Source of the DNA: Terriglobia bacterium
GTDB taxonomy: Bacteria; Acidobacteriota; Terriglobia; Terriglobales; Acidobacteriaceae
Direction of reading: 5' to 3'
Length of the DNA: 64,000 nt
Assembly: GCA_020073565.1 (NCBI GenBank)
Contig: JAIQEY010000009.1
Span: forward strand, 1-64,000
A program made the position numbers and the translations under genes. Of the stretch, positions 43,995 to 52,806 are shown in pieces; within the stretch, counting starts at the first letter, position 1, and each line of letters starts with the position of its first letter. The notes beneath the pieces are model-generated. The model saw only the letters and a list, made by a program, of their open reading frames with translations, ran no database searches and had not been told where the DNA came from.

Positions 43995-46900
43995 CTAGAA
44001 TGAGATACGTCCCGACACCTGAATGTTCCGGGGCGAGCTCACGCCTCCATTCCATTTTCCAAAGTCCGGACTTGCGACGTCGGTGTTGAATGAGCTTCCA
44101 CCGTTCCCACTTGACTGAATAAAAGCTCCAACGCTGTTAAAGTGGTGCGCATTGAAAACGTTAAACGCGTCTCCGCGCAGCTGAAACGTAAAACGCTCAG
44201 TGATGTGAAACATCTTTTGCAAACCAATGTCAAAATCACTAAAGCCCGGCTGCCGGAAGTTCTGAACGCGCGGTCCTGTTCCCGTATAGAAGTTGAAGCT
44301 ACTGGCCGGTTCGAACGAGTCCACGTTTAACACGGGTTTACTCGGGTCAAAATGGGTTGGCGATTGCAGGAACGGGGATGCACCGGGCAGCAATGCTGGC
44401 ACACAGAACTGAATGAACTGCGGCGGCACGTTGCAATTCGAAGACGTAATCTGGAAAGGAATTCCGGACTGGACGCGGTACACTCCGTTGAATGTCCACC
44501 CGCCCAACAACGCGTTCGCTAAGCCGCTCTGGTTCAACCAAGCCTTGCCATGTCCGAATGGGAGCTCATAATTGTATGCAATGTTGAGCGCTTGCGGAAC
44601 ATCTTCGAGCGCGAGCGATCGATTGCGGGAATGCTGAAAAGGCGAAAAATATGAGGCAAAGAAGCTTTGCGCAAGATCGGCGTTGGTGATCAACTTTGAA
44701 TTGGTGTAGGACAGCAGAGCCCACAAACCCTTCGAGAGACGGTGCTCCGCCTTCAACTGGAAGGAGTGATACGTCGAGCTGCCCTGATTTTCGTTTAGGC
44801 CAGTGATGGAATTGCAATACTGAGGGAAGGGCCGCAGTGCCTGCGCAACCGAGGGGTCGCATCCCGTCATCACAGTTGCGAAATCCGCAAATGGCGCGGG
44901 TACACCATCCACCTCCGTGTCGCCCGGCTGAAACGTGTCATTCAATTGCGCGCCTAGCGCGAGAAAACGTGGGTCCACCACGTTTATGGGAGAGACTTGC
45001 GACAACAGACGGGTGCCCTTGGTTCCAACATACGACGCCGACACATAGTCGCGGCCTGTGAATTCATGCTCAACCGTTAGATTCCACTGTTGCCCATAGG
45101 GAAGCCGGTTGGCCTTGCGAGGCCGATAGACGGGAGTGTTCCCTCCGTTGTCAAACGTGGAGACGAGGTTCGGCGGCACTGGATGATCCGGCGGCAGACC
45201 GTCGCTCAGGATAAACGCCGCTTGCGTACCGCCCGATGAACTGCTGAACACGGCAGTGGCATTGTAGCCATCCTGTGAAATTCCCGAAGCCCAACCGGGC
45301 ATGTTCGCATTGTCGTAAAAGAGCCCGTATCCGGAACGGATGACCGTTTTCGCGGTGAGAGCGTATGCCACACCGATGCGCGGCGCGATCCCGCCGTACC
45401 AAGTGTCCTCAGGGAATCTTCTGCCGGAGCGCCCGGGACCGCTTCCGGCAAAAGCAACGGCGCCGGGTAGATTGCCCGCGCCGGGGTTGGGCAGGTTCGG
45501 GTCAAAATACGAAAAATGGTCTTTCGCATCTAGCGGCGGTGGATCCACTTCCCAATGAATGCCAGGCGAAATCGTCAGTTTAGGGGTAACGCGCCAGCTG
45601 TCGCCGACAAACAGGCTGAAGCTGTTGGTGCGGCCATCGATGCCAATCGAGGTATAGAAGTTTGCCGAGGCTGAATCCACCTGCTCCAGCAGGAAGCTGG
45701 CGATCGGGCTGCCACTAACCACGTTCGGGAGACCGGTTTCTCCGCGGTCGAAACCGAAAGATCCCGACTGGCCTCCGAGAAAGACTGCGGAGTTCTTCGC
45801 AAGTCGCACCTCGCCCCCGAAGGAAATCGTGTGTTTCCCTCTGGTCATGGACACGGCGTCGTTGACGATGTAGGCCGGCGCCAGCCACGGCTGAATGTTT
45901 GGATCACCCGCACCGGTGCCGAAGGTCGCGAAGCCGTCGCCGAAGAATATCTGTGGTGGGTATGCGTGGCTAGCCACGCCGGCGATCTGGGGCAACTTGT
46001 CAGCAAAATCACCGTCGATCCCGCCCCCATAGAACTTGTCATTTTGAAAACCAAACGCCAGGTGATTCACCAGCTTGGGACTGAAGGTGTGGTCCCAGGC
46101 GACTCGCCAGACCGAGGTCCGTTTGAAGGATGTGCCACTATCACTGATCGTTGCCGGAAGAGACGTGAACGTAGTCCTCGGCAAGTACTTGTAATAAAAC
46201 ATTTCCGAGATGTGATCCTTGGACCCAATGTATTCGTCAATCTTCTCGGTAATGCTGTACGCGTCCGTACCTAAGAAGGCTGGAGTGGCGGGAGCCACAT
46301 AGTTGTTCAGCGGACCGGGAGAACTCGGAGGTGGGAGGAATTGGAACCATTGTTGGGCAAGCGAGTTCTGCAAGCGGGGATCGGTTGAGCAGATCACGTT
46401 TGGAGTGGTGCCGTCGCAACCCATGAACTGCTTATGCGTCGCCGGGTCGTAAATCGGAATCAAGTCACCGGTGTCGGGGTCGATCCAATCGCGAAAATCT
46501 CCCTGCCGTTCCACCAGCGAGGGTATGGAGATTCTGGGCTGGGTCAAGGCGCCCCTGATTCTGAAGGCCTCGAAGTTGGCAAAGAAAAAAGTGCGGTGAT
46601 CCCTGTTCTTCCAGAAAGGCAGTTTCAACGGGCCGCCGAAATTGCCCCCGAAATCGTTTTCGATGTCCTTTGCCTTGTCAGGAAAGCCCCATTGTGTTGC
46701 ATTGAACGAGGAATTTCGATTGAATTCGTAAGCCGTGCCGTGAAAAGTATTCGTGCCGGACCGCACGTTTTCGACCGTGACTCCTCCTGCGCTTCCATAC
46801 TGTGCGTCGTAGTTAGACGTAAGCACCTGAAATTCGCTAATCAGGTCCGGGGATTGTGGGAAGTCAAGAATCGCTCCCGTAAGACCCTGGGTGCCGGAGG

Positions 46901-47504
46901 AGTTGTATAAGGCGATGCCGTCGAGAACGACGATGCCGGTCTGGGACTGACCGCCGTTGACGTGCGCGCCTGCAGCGTCCCCAGAGCCCCGGACCACGCC
47001 CGGCAGAATCGAAGCAAAGTTTGCTGCGGAGCGCATGGATCCGGCTACGAGCAGAGGAACCTCCTGAATCACCTGCGGGTCGATGCTGCCACGGAGTTCG
47101 GCATTTTCGTAATTCAGCGGGGAGGCATCGGCGCTGACCTCAACCCGTTGGGTAGCGGTCGCAAGCTTCAATTGGATGTTTTGCCGAATCGGGTAGCCGA
47201 CGCGGACAAGAATGCCATCCTGCACATAGTCGCCAAACCCTTGCGCCGTCACCGTCAATTGATAAGTACCGGGCACGACGTTTCGGAAAGAGTAGAGCCC
47301 GTTGGCATCGGACACAAACGTAGACGTCTCCTTCGTGTCCTTGGACTCCAGGATCACCTTGGCACCTTGAATTACGGCGCCGTTCGGGTCGGTAATGTCC
47401 CCGACGATGGAGGCGTTATTGCTTTGGGAGAAAACATATGGCGCAGTTCCCAAAACCAATATTGCCAGAGCGCAAACTGCAATTCTCCGCACTATGCTCA
47501 GCAT
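43995..47504 (-). CDS. TonB-dependent receptor, Oar-like, with carboxypeptidase-regulatory domain
   Basis: A 1169-residue outer-membrane protein. The ATG at 47504 is preferred over an upstream TTG because AGGAG lies six bases ahead. A signal peptide runs to VFSQ. Residues about 30-115 are the carboxypeptidase-regulatory (CarboxypepD_reg) domain (ASIVGDITDPNGAVIQGAKV). The plug follows (GIVVLDGIALYNSSGTQ, YDAQYGSAGGVTVENVRSG), then a ~900-residue barrel ending in VSGRISF. It closes a minus-strand cluster with a LacI regulator, a TPR protein and an ASPIC/UnbV protein, a grouping typical of acidobacterial glycan uptake. The ligand is unknown. Confidence 0.92.
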   Translation of the reverse strand: MLSIVRRIAVCALAILVLGTAPYVFSQSNNASIVGDITDPNGAVIQGAKVILESKDTKETSTFVSDANGLYSFRNVVPGTYQLTVTAQGFGDYVQDGILVRVGYPIRQNIQLKLATATQRVEVSADASPLNYENAELRGSIDPQVIQEVPLLVAGSMRSAANFASILPGVVRGSGDAAGAHVNGGQSQTGIVVLDGIALYNSSGTQGLTGAILDFPQSPDLISEFQVLTSNYDAQYGSAGGVTVENVRSGTNTFHGTAYEFNRNSSFNATQWGFPDKAKDIENDFGGNFGGPLKLPFWKNRDHRTFFFANFEAFRIRGALTQPRISIPSLVERQGDFRDWIDPDTGDLIPIYDPATHKQFMGCDGTTPNVICSTDPRLQNSLAQQWFQFLPPPSSPGPLNNYVAPATPAFLGTDAYSITEKIDEYIGSKDHISEMFYYKYLPRTTFTSLPATISDSGTSFKRTSVWRVAWDHTFSPKLVNHLAFGFQNDKFYGGGIDGDFADKLPQIAGVASHAYPPQIFFGDGFATFGTGAGDPNIQPWLAPAYIVNDAVSMTRGKHTISFGGEVRLAKNSAVFLGGQSGSFGFDRGETGLPNVVSGSPIASFLLEQVDSASANFYTSIGIDGRTNSFSLFVGDSWRVTPKLTISPGIHWEVDPPPLDAKDHFSYFDPNLPNPGAGNLPGAVAFAGSGPGRSGRRFPEDTWYGGIAPRIGVAYALTAKTVIRSGYGLFYDNANMPGWASGISQDGYNATAVFSSSSGGTQAAFILSDGLPPDHPVPPNLVSTFDNGGNTPVYRPRKANRLPYGQQWNLTVEHEFTGRDYVSASYVGTKGTRLLSQVSPINVVDPRFLALGAQLNDTFQPGDTEVDGVPAPFADFATVMTGCDPSVAQALRPFPQYCNSITGLNENQGSSTYHSFQLKAEHRLSKGLWALLSYTNSKLITNADLAQSFFASYFSPFQHSRNRSLALEDVPQALNIAYNYELPFGHGKAWLNQSGLANALLGGWTFNGVYRVQSGIPFQITSSNCNVPPQFIQFCVPALLPGASPFLQSPTHFDPSKPVLNVDSFEPASSFNFYTGTGPRVQNFRQPGFSDFDIGLQKMFHITERFTFQLRGDAFNVFNAHHFNSVGAFIQSSGNGGSSFNTDVASPDFGKWNGGVSSPRNIQVSGRISF

Positions 47505-47649
47505 ACGCAACTCCTGTCACTCCGGAATTTTGAAGTCCTACTCCGCTCTAAGCGCCATGCCCCATTGTTGTTCGTATGTTTCATGCGCATTTGTGAACGT
47601 CTTTCTATCGGCATTGTTGTCGGGAGTCGCAGGCTGACCCAGAACCTGC

Positions 47650-47896
47650 GGCAATATCCATAACCCGGGGCGACATCTCCCGGAATGATCATCTCGGCAA
47701 GCTGCCCCACCATCTGGTATTGCTGCGGAGAAAAGAACAGGGGTTTGTACGAAGGCGCACCGACGTGGGAACATGACTGGGGATGGTGCTGTGGGCAGGC
47801 GGATGGCCATTGGCTGAAACCGGGACACGAACTCGCTACCGCTGCGCTTTCGATGTAGCGGAGAATCTCCCGGCGTTCTACTCCCTGCCCGCCCAA
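47650..47896 (-). pseudogene. Truncated gluconate 2-dehydrogenase subunit 3-like remnant
   Basis: Reading minus from about 47896: GVERREILRYIESAAVAS (a Tat-like leader), then YKPLFFSPQQYQMVGQLAEM and IIPGDVAPG, the N-terminal signature of the family. After that the family sequence stops and unrelated codons follow, so roughly the second half has been deleted. The start is a TTG after GGGGG. The intact protein would be the small partner of a membrane-bound flavin dehydrogenase; no large subunit is present. A second unassigned open piece (GAKNAAYETAIRKRLQELG) ends at a stop just upstream, near 47880. Confidence 0.6.
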
Positions 47897-47947
47897 TTGT
47901 CCCCCAGTTCCTGCAACCGCTTTCTGATAGCGGTTTCATAGGCTGCG

Positions 47948-47977
47948 TTTTTAGCACCGCTCGAAATAGAGTGTCAA
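47948..47977 (-). promoter_or_regulatory. Promoter candidate upstream of remnant and TonB receptor
   Basis: On the minus strand TTGACA (47977-47972), an 18-base spacer and TAAAAA (47953-47948). It could provide receptor transcription independent of the LacI/TPR/ASPIC genes. A 7-base-stem hairpin, AACCGCT/AGCGGTT, lies at 47915-47935 in the predicted leader. Confidence 0.4.
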
Positions 47978-48090
47978 GCACTAAAAAACTTAACCCACCC
48001 TGCTCCCTCAGGCCTCTTTGGCCTGCAGAATCATCCCGGCTCCGAGGTCTATTTCAGGGAAGTGTCGGTAGTGTCAATTTCAACGCAACT

Positions 48091-49836
48091 CTACTTCGTC
48101 GCCTGCTCCACAATTCGGTGATAACGGTTGATCTCCAACGTGGAAGCGACTTGTGTCCCGCCATTTGGCCAGACGATCTCAACGTCCACAGGATGGCTCG
48201 AAGTCAGATTTCCCAATCCAAATACAACACGTTTGTCATGTGAAGAAAGATAACTCGAGCCGCCAGTCAGCCAACGTGTCAGTTTTCGGTCCCCAATCCG
48301 AAGCGTCAATTTTGCTCCGATTGCGTCTCGATTGCTCTTCACTCCGACCAAACGCAGCCCGATCCAGGAATTTTTCCTGCCCACGTTATTGCGCAGCAAC
48401 ACGGGGCGGTCGCCGACGCACGTGAATATTGCGTCCAGCGCACCGTCGTTGTCCCAATCTCCGATTGCCAGTCCGCGCGCCAGATAACTTTGTGAAAATG
48501 CAGGTCCTGCCTTGGAACTCACATCTTCGAAGACAGCGTTACCCAAGTTGTGCAGAAGCAAGGGTTGTTCCTTGTACTTCACCTGGGGCTGCAATGATTC
48601 GATCACCTCAATGATATGGCCGTTGACGATCATCAGGTCGAGAAGTCCATCATTATCAAAGTCGACAAAGTGCACGCCCCATCCTACGTCGGCTCTCGTA
48701 ACGCCTGCCAAATGTGAAGCCCGCGTCCAGTCTTCGAAAGGAAAACCTCCACGATTGAGAAATAGGGAATGAAACTCGAAACTGAAATTCGTGACTACAA
48801 CATCCGGACGCCCGTCGCCATTTACGTCGCCCGCATCCGCTCCCATACCGGCCTTGGCATTGCCGTTAGTATCGAATGCGATTTCTGCTTCTAACCCGGC
48901 GTCCACAAAGGTTCCGTCATGCTTGTTTAGCAGAAGGAGATTGGCTGAAGCGTCGCGCGCCACGAATAGATCCGGCCATCCATCATCATCGATATCAATC
49001 GCGACGACCCCGAGCGCTCGCCCGACAAATCGATCCAGTCCCGAAGATCGGCTGACGTCCGTGAAGGTACCGTTGCGATTGTTGTGGTAGATGGTTAGAG
49101 GCATTCCTTTGTACGCACGCTGCTCGCAGTACGTTCGAACATTGGCGTACTCGCAATTCGGGGCAACACCCTCGAACGAAAACTCGGCATAATTACAAAC
49201 GACAAGATCGAGAAAGCCATCCCGATCGTAATCAAACCAGGCAGCCCCGGAGGCCCATCGCCCCGTGTTCTGAAGCCCTGCATCCGCCGTCACATCCGTG
49301 AATGTGCCATTGCCGTTGTTGTGGTAGAGCGTGCAGTTTGGAAATCCGGTAATGAAGATATCCTGATGGCCGTCGTTGTCGAAGTCCGCCGCCGCGACAC
49401 CCATCTGGTAGTGTTTGACCCGGTTGAGTCCCGCTTCGGCGGCAACATCGACAAACTTTCCGTTGCCCAGATTGCGATACAGCGCGTTTTGAAGCGGCTT
49501 TTCGCTCTTGCCCCGAGGCGTCTCGCCACCATTCAACAGAAAAATATCCAACCGGCCGTCATCATCAAAATCGAGCATCCCGACTCCGCCACCCATGGTT
49601 TCGATCAGGTAGCGATCGGGTGAAAACCCGTTGAACTGCCGCCACGTGATGCCGGCCTCGGCAGTGACATCCGAAAATATGGGCTTCGGACGTGCATCGG
49701 CTCGAATCAGTCTGGGAGGAAAAAACTGACCAAGTGCGGCAGCTGAGAGCGCAAAAAGAAAGTGGCGTCGTGAACCAGCGGCGGCCGGTCGGTCTGGGCT
49801 GTCAGCTCTGCTACGTAAGATGCGGGAAGGCTTCAC
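48091..49836 (-). CDS. Exported FG-GAP/VCBS repeat protein with ASPIC/UnbV domain
   Basis: A 581-residue protein. The N-terminus has a twin-arginine-like signal (GSRRHFLFALSAAALGQF). Several FG-GAP/VCBS calcium-binding propeller repeats follow, with motifs such as MLDFDDDGRLDIFLLNGG, DFDNDGHQDIFITGF and DYDRDGFLDLVVCNY. The C-terminal ~70 residues are the ASPIC/UnbV domain (GLRLVGVKSNRDAIGAKLTL, VEIVWPNGGTQV). Such CRTAC1-like proteins are abundant in Acidobacteriota and Planctomycetes and are probably surface or periplasmic carbohydrate-associated proteins. Its ATG overlaps the stop of the TPR gene by four bases (ATGA), showing translational coupling. Confidence 0.92.
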   Translation of the reverse strand: MKPSRILRSRADSPDRPAAAGSRRHFLFALSAAALGQFFPPRLIRADARPKPIFSDVTAEAGITWRQFNGFSPDRYLIETMGGGVGMLDFDDDGRLDIFLLNGGETPRGKSEKPLQNALYRNLGNGKFVDVAAEAGLNRVKHYQMGVAAADFDNDGHQDIFITGFPNCTLYHNNGNGTFTDVTADAGLQNTGRWASGAAWFDYDRDGFLDLVVCNYAEFSFEGVAPNCEYANVRTYCEQRAYKGMPLTIYHNNRNGTFTDVSRSSGLDRFVGRALGVVAIDIDDDGWPDLFVARDASANLLLLNKHDGTFVDAGLEAEIAFDTNGNAKAGMGADAGDVNGDGRPDVVVTNFSFEFHSLFLNRGGFPFEDWTRASHLAGVTRADVGWGVHFVDFDNDGLLDLMIVNGHIIEVIESLQPQVKYKEQPLLLHNLGNAVFEDVSSKAGPAFSQSYLARGLAIGDWDNDGALDAIFTCVGDRPVLLRNNVGRKNSWIGLRLVGVKSNRDAIGAKLTLRIGDRKLTRWLTGGSSYLSSHDKRVVFGLGNLTSSHPVDVEIVWPNGGTQVASTLEINRYHRIVEQATK

Positions 49837-51446
49837 GGCTTACCTGCCGGCACCATTGCAGATGTCGTTCCACCTTCTTCCGCGTGCTTTAAGTTCTGAT
49901 AGAGTGCAAATTCCTTCGTCGCATCGTCGGTTCGCCCCATTCTTCTGTAGACAACGGACAAAGCAAAATGCGTCTTGCTCCGATCAGGATCCGATTGGAG
50001 AGAGAGTGACAATTCTGCTTCTGCCTCCTTCAATCGACTCTGCTGCATAGCCAATTGACCAAGCTGATAGTGAGCTTCCGCCGATTGCGGAGTCAGCCTC
50101 ACCGCTTTCTGTAGCAGACTTTCCGCCTGTTTCTGTAGTTTGAGCGAATCGGGAGAAGCCAACAACATCTCCGCGCACCCAATATAGAAACGTGGGTCGT
50201 TGGGAAATCGGGCGATTCCAGCTTGGTACTCGGCAATCGCAGCGTCGCTCTGACCAGCGATGAAATATACGACGGCCACGCCCAAAATTGCGTCGGCATT
50301 CGAGCTATCTAACTTAGCCGCATGCCTGTAACTCTCCATCGCATCTTTGGATGCGTTCGTGCGAACGCTCACGTTCCCTTTCCACACCCAGGGCCGGGCA
50401 TCATTTGGCGCAATCTCGATCGCATGATTCACGAGGGCGATTGCTTCGTTCGTTTTATGCAAGTACAGCAGCAGCGAAATCAGGTCCTCGTAATGGTCAA
50501 CTCGCGAGGGGTCCACATTGATCGCACGCTGGTAGGCCTGCAAGGCAAGGTCAGGCCGGCGCTCCGATTCATAACAGTTCCCGAGAAGAGCTTCTAAATC
50601 GGCACTCACCATACCGCGCTCTGCCAGTTGCAATAGAAGATCCCTTGCCTGAGACACTTGAGCATTGCGGTAGAGAAGCTGCGCCAGCTGAAGTCCAGCG
50701 GCTGGTCGCCCTGAATCGTCGTCGGGGATTAAGGCAAATAGCACTTCCGAAGTTTGCAGGTCTCCGCCCATCGCCGCAATTTGTGTGCACCGGCCGATGG
50801 CATTCGCCCATTGCTTATCGTTGGCGCGCAGTTTCAGAGCGTCAACGATCCTCGGGATCTTGTCGCGCTGGCCGCTCTGGACAACGGAATGGAACAGCGC
50901 GACCGTGCGATCGGGTTGCGAAATAACCAATTCAAATTGTGAATCCAACAACTGGGCTGCGCTTGTGTAGTCGCCACTTCTTTCCCTCACCAGGCCCAGC
51001 AACAGGGTCGCTCCAGAGTCGCCGGGATGTCTTGCTAGAACATACTGAAGATTCTTCTCGGCCGAAGACATAAGGCCAAGTTGCCACTCCACTGCCGCGG
51101 TCTCTCGCCGAAAATCGAGGTTTTCTGGAGCGAGGTCAATCGCCTTCTGAAAATTCTCCAATGCCTCGTTCCATTTCCCTTGCAGCCCGAGTACAGATCC
51201 TAACTGAGCGCGGTAAGGTGCGAGTGCCGGTGCGGTGCGTACCGCTTCCCGCAGTTCCTGCTCTGCCGCAAGCAACTTCCCTTCTCTGGCCAGTGAAATC
51301 CCGTGGGCTGCGTGATCCTGAGCAGGCAAGCTCTGTGCGGTGACGTTCTGCACAATGAGAAGCGTCGCCAACACGTGGCTCACGACTAAAGGTATACCAA
51401 ATCCGTGGGATATCCGGAGGACGGGAGTGGAGTTAAGTGAAGTCAC
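49833..51446 (-). CDS. Exported tetratricopeptide-repeat protein
   Basis: About 537 residues from the GTG at 51446; the frame is open to 51521, but that would overlap the LacI gene. A hydrophobic leader (GIPLVVSHVLATLLIVQNV) is followed by about twelve TPR units through the rest of the protein, for example GKWNEALENFQKAIDLAPEN, DLALQAYQRAINVDPSR and SDAAIAEYQAGIARFPNDP. It probably acts as a periplasmic scaffold for its ASPIC/UnbV partner, to which it is translationally coupled. The LacI gene ends 16 bases upstream, so all three are likely one transcript. Confidence 0.88.
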   Translation of the reverse strand: MTSLNSTPVLRISHGFGIPLVVSHVLATLLIVQNVTAQSLPAQDHAAHGISLAREGKLLAAEQELREAVRTAPALAPYRAQLGSVLGLQGKWNEALENFQKAIDLAPENLDFRRETAAVEWQLGLMSSAEKNLQYVLARHPGDSGATLLLGLVRERSGDYTSAAQLLDSQFELVISQPDRTVALFHSVVQSGQRDKIPRIVDALKLRANDKQWANAIGRCTQIAAMGGDLQTSEVLFALIPDDDSGRPAAGLQLAQLLYRNAQVSQARDLLLQLAERGMVSADLEALLGNCYESERRPDLALQAYQRAINVDPSRVDHYEDLISLLLYLHKTNEAIALVNHAIEIAPNDARPWVWKGNVSVRTNASKDAMESYRHAAKLDSSNADAILGVAVVYFIAGQSDAAIAEYQAGIARFPNDPRFYIGCAEMLLASPDSLKLQKQAESLLQKAVRLTPQSAEAHYQLGQLAMQQSRLKEAEAELSLSLQSDPDRSKTHFALSVVYRRMGRTDDATKEFALYQNLKHAEEGGTTSAMVPAGKP

Positions 51447-51462
51447 GTACTTGGTTCCAAAG

Positions 51463-52485
51463 TTACGATCTGACTTTTGGGCTTTGCCGTCGCACCGGTG
51501 CGGTAGACCTGCGCACAACAAGATCTGTTTCCAACATGTAGTTCGGCCCCATATGGCGTTTGAGCTTCAGCATCCTGTCCAGCGCTTCAAAGGCCTTCAC
51601 CCCGAGCTGTTCGCGAGGCACGCTGATGGTTGTAAGGGGAGGCCGCGCCAGAAACGCAAAGAAAATATCGTCAATTCCGATCACAGAAACATCTTCTGGC
51701 ACTCGCACTCCGGACTCTTCCAGTGCACTCATCGCACCCATGGCTATCAGATCGTTTCCGCAGAACATTATGGTAGGTATTTCGGGACGTGACAAAACTT
51801 CTCGAACTGCCGCCGCACCGGCATCAACCCGATAGTTGCTTTCCAATACACAAACTGGATTCAAACCGCGGGACGTAAGGCCAGTCACCAGAGCATTCTT
51901 GATGGTCACCGCGGTGCGGTTGTCGGCCGGACCGGCAATGACTGCGGAGCGGGAATGGCCCAGTTCCACAACGTGCTGAATCGCTTTCGTGACGCCGTGT
52001 TCATAATCGATGCAGATGTTTCCGACCAACTTGCTGGCAGGATCCGAGTTACAGAAAACCAACGGTATCCCGGCAGCGGTAAGCTCAGAAGCCATATCCC
52101 TGTCAACCGAAGAGGTAACAATCGCGACGCCGCGAACGTCACTCTCCCGGAGCTTTCGCATGACTGCCTTGGTCCGTTCCCGATCGTATTCGGTGTTGCA
52201 AAGGAGCACATCAAAACCGTGGTTCCACGCCATAGCCTGATAGCCACGGATAATCTCGGGAAAGTACGGATTGGCAATCTCGGAAATGACGAGTCCAAAT
52301 AAATCACTGCGTCCTGTCGCCAGACGCCTGGCATGCACGTTCTTAAAGTAGTTGAGTTCACGAACCGCATCGAGCACGCTCCGGCGCGTTTCGTCAGAGA
52401 TATATTGCGTATTGTTGAGCACGCGTGAAACGGTTGCCAGGGATACCCCGGCTCGCTTGGCAACTTCGCGCATAGTGTGGGCCAT
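51463..52485 (-). CDS. LacI-family transcriptional regulator
   Basis: A 340-residue repressor. The ATG at 52485 starts directly at the helix-turn-helix (MREVAKRAGVSLATVSRVLN, then hinge helix NVHARRLATGRS). The periplasmic-binding-protein-like ligand domain spans residues about 60-330 (FGLVISEIANPYFPEIIRG, IPTIMFCGNDLIAMGAM, VIGIDDIFFAFLARPPLTT). Hinge and recognition helices closely resemble the second LacI protein at 59508. It probably controls the downstream TPR / ASPIC / TonB receptor genes in response to a sugar. I find no AAACGTTT palindrome in the 320 bases upstream, where otherwise I see nothing but a hairpin at 52792-52806. Confidence 0.93.
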   Translation of the reverse strand: MAHTMREVAKRAGVSLATVSRVLNNTQYISDETRRSVLDAVRELNYFKNVHARRLATGRSDLFGLVISEIANPYFPEIIRGYQAMAWNHGFDVLLCNTEYDRERTKAVMRKLRESDVRGVAIVTSSVDRDMASELTAAGIPLVFCNSDPASKLVGNICIDYEHGVTKAIQHVVELGHSRSAVIAGPADNRTAVTIKNALVTGLTSRGLNPVCVLESNYRVDAGAAAVREVLSRPEIPTIMFCGNDLIAMGAMSALEESGVRVPEDVSVIGIDDIFFAFLARPPLTTISVPREQLGVKAFEALDRMLKLKRHMGPNYMLETDLVVRRSTAPVRRQSPKVRS

Positions 52486-52791
52486 ATTTGATTCTCGTAC
52501 CAGAGTCCAGGAAGGTAATCTCCCGGACATCTTGCCGCGGTTGTATCCTGCTTGAATGGGAAACCTATCACGACATTGCCGGAAAGGCCACGCTGCTGTT
52601 TGCCGCTTGTAGCAGTAGCCTCCTTGGTGAGGCTCTCCACCATGCTGCAGATTTTGAGCGTGTCGCTGTTCGAGAAAACGCCCATCCAGCACATTTTTTC
52701 GCTTGATGGAATGCGATCTGTGCAGACTGAATCTCATAACCAATAGCGTTTATTAGACTTTGACGGACGCTACTGATCCGAGACCTGCCGC

Positions 52792-52806
52792 AGCCGCGCT
52801 GCGGCT
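52792..52806 (-). terminator. Hairpin directly after the RACo gene
   Basis: AGCCGC-GCT-GCGGCT forms a perfect 6-base GC stem abutting the stop codon of the RACo gene. No T-run follows, so its strength as a terminator is unclear. Confidence 0.4.

Noticed and set aside
47538..47981. 147-codon minus-strand frame beginning MLDTLFRAVLKTQ
   Set aside because: It is a different frame from the recognisable gluconate-dehydrogenase subunit 3 remnant in the same place and has no family signature.
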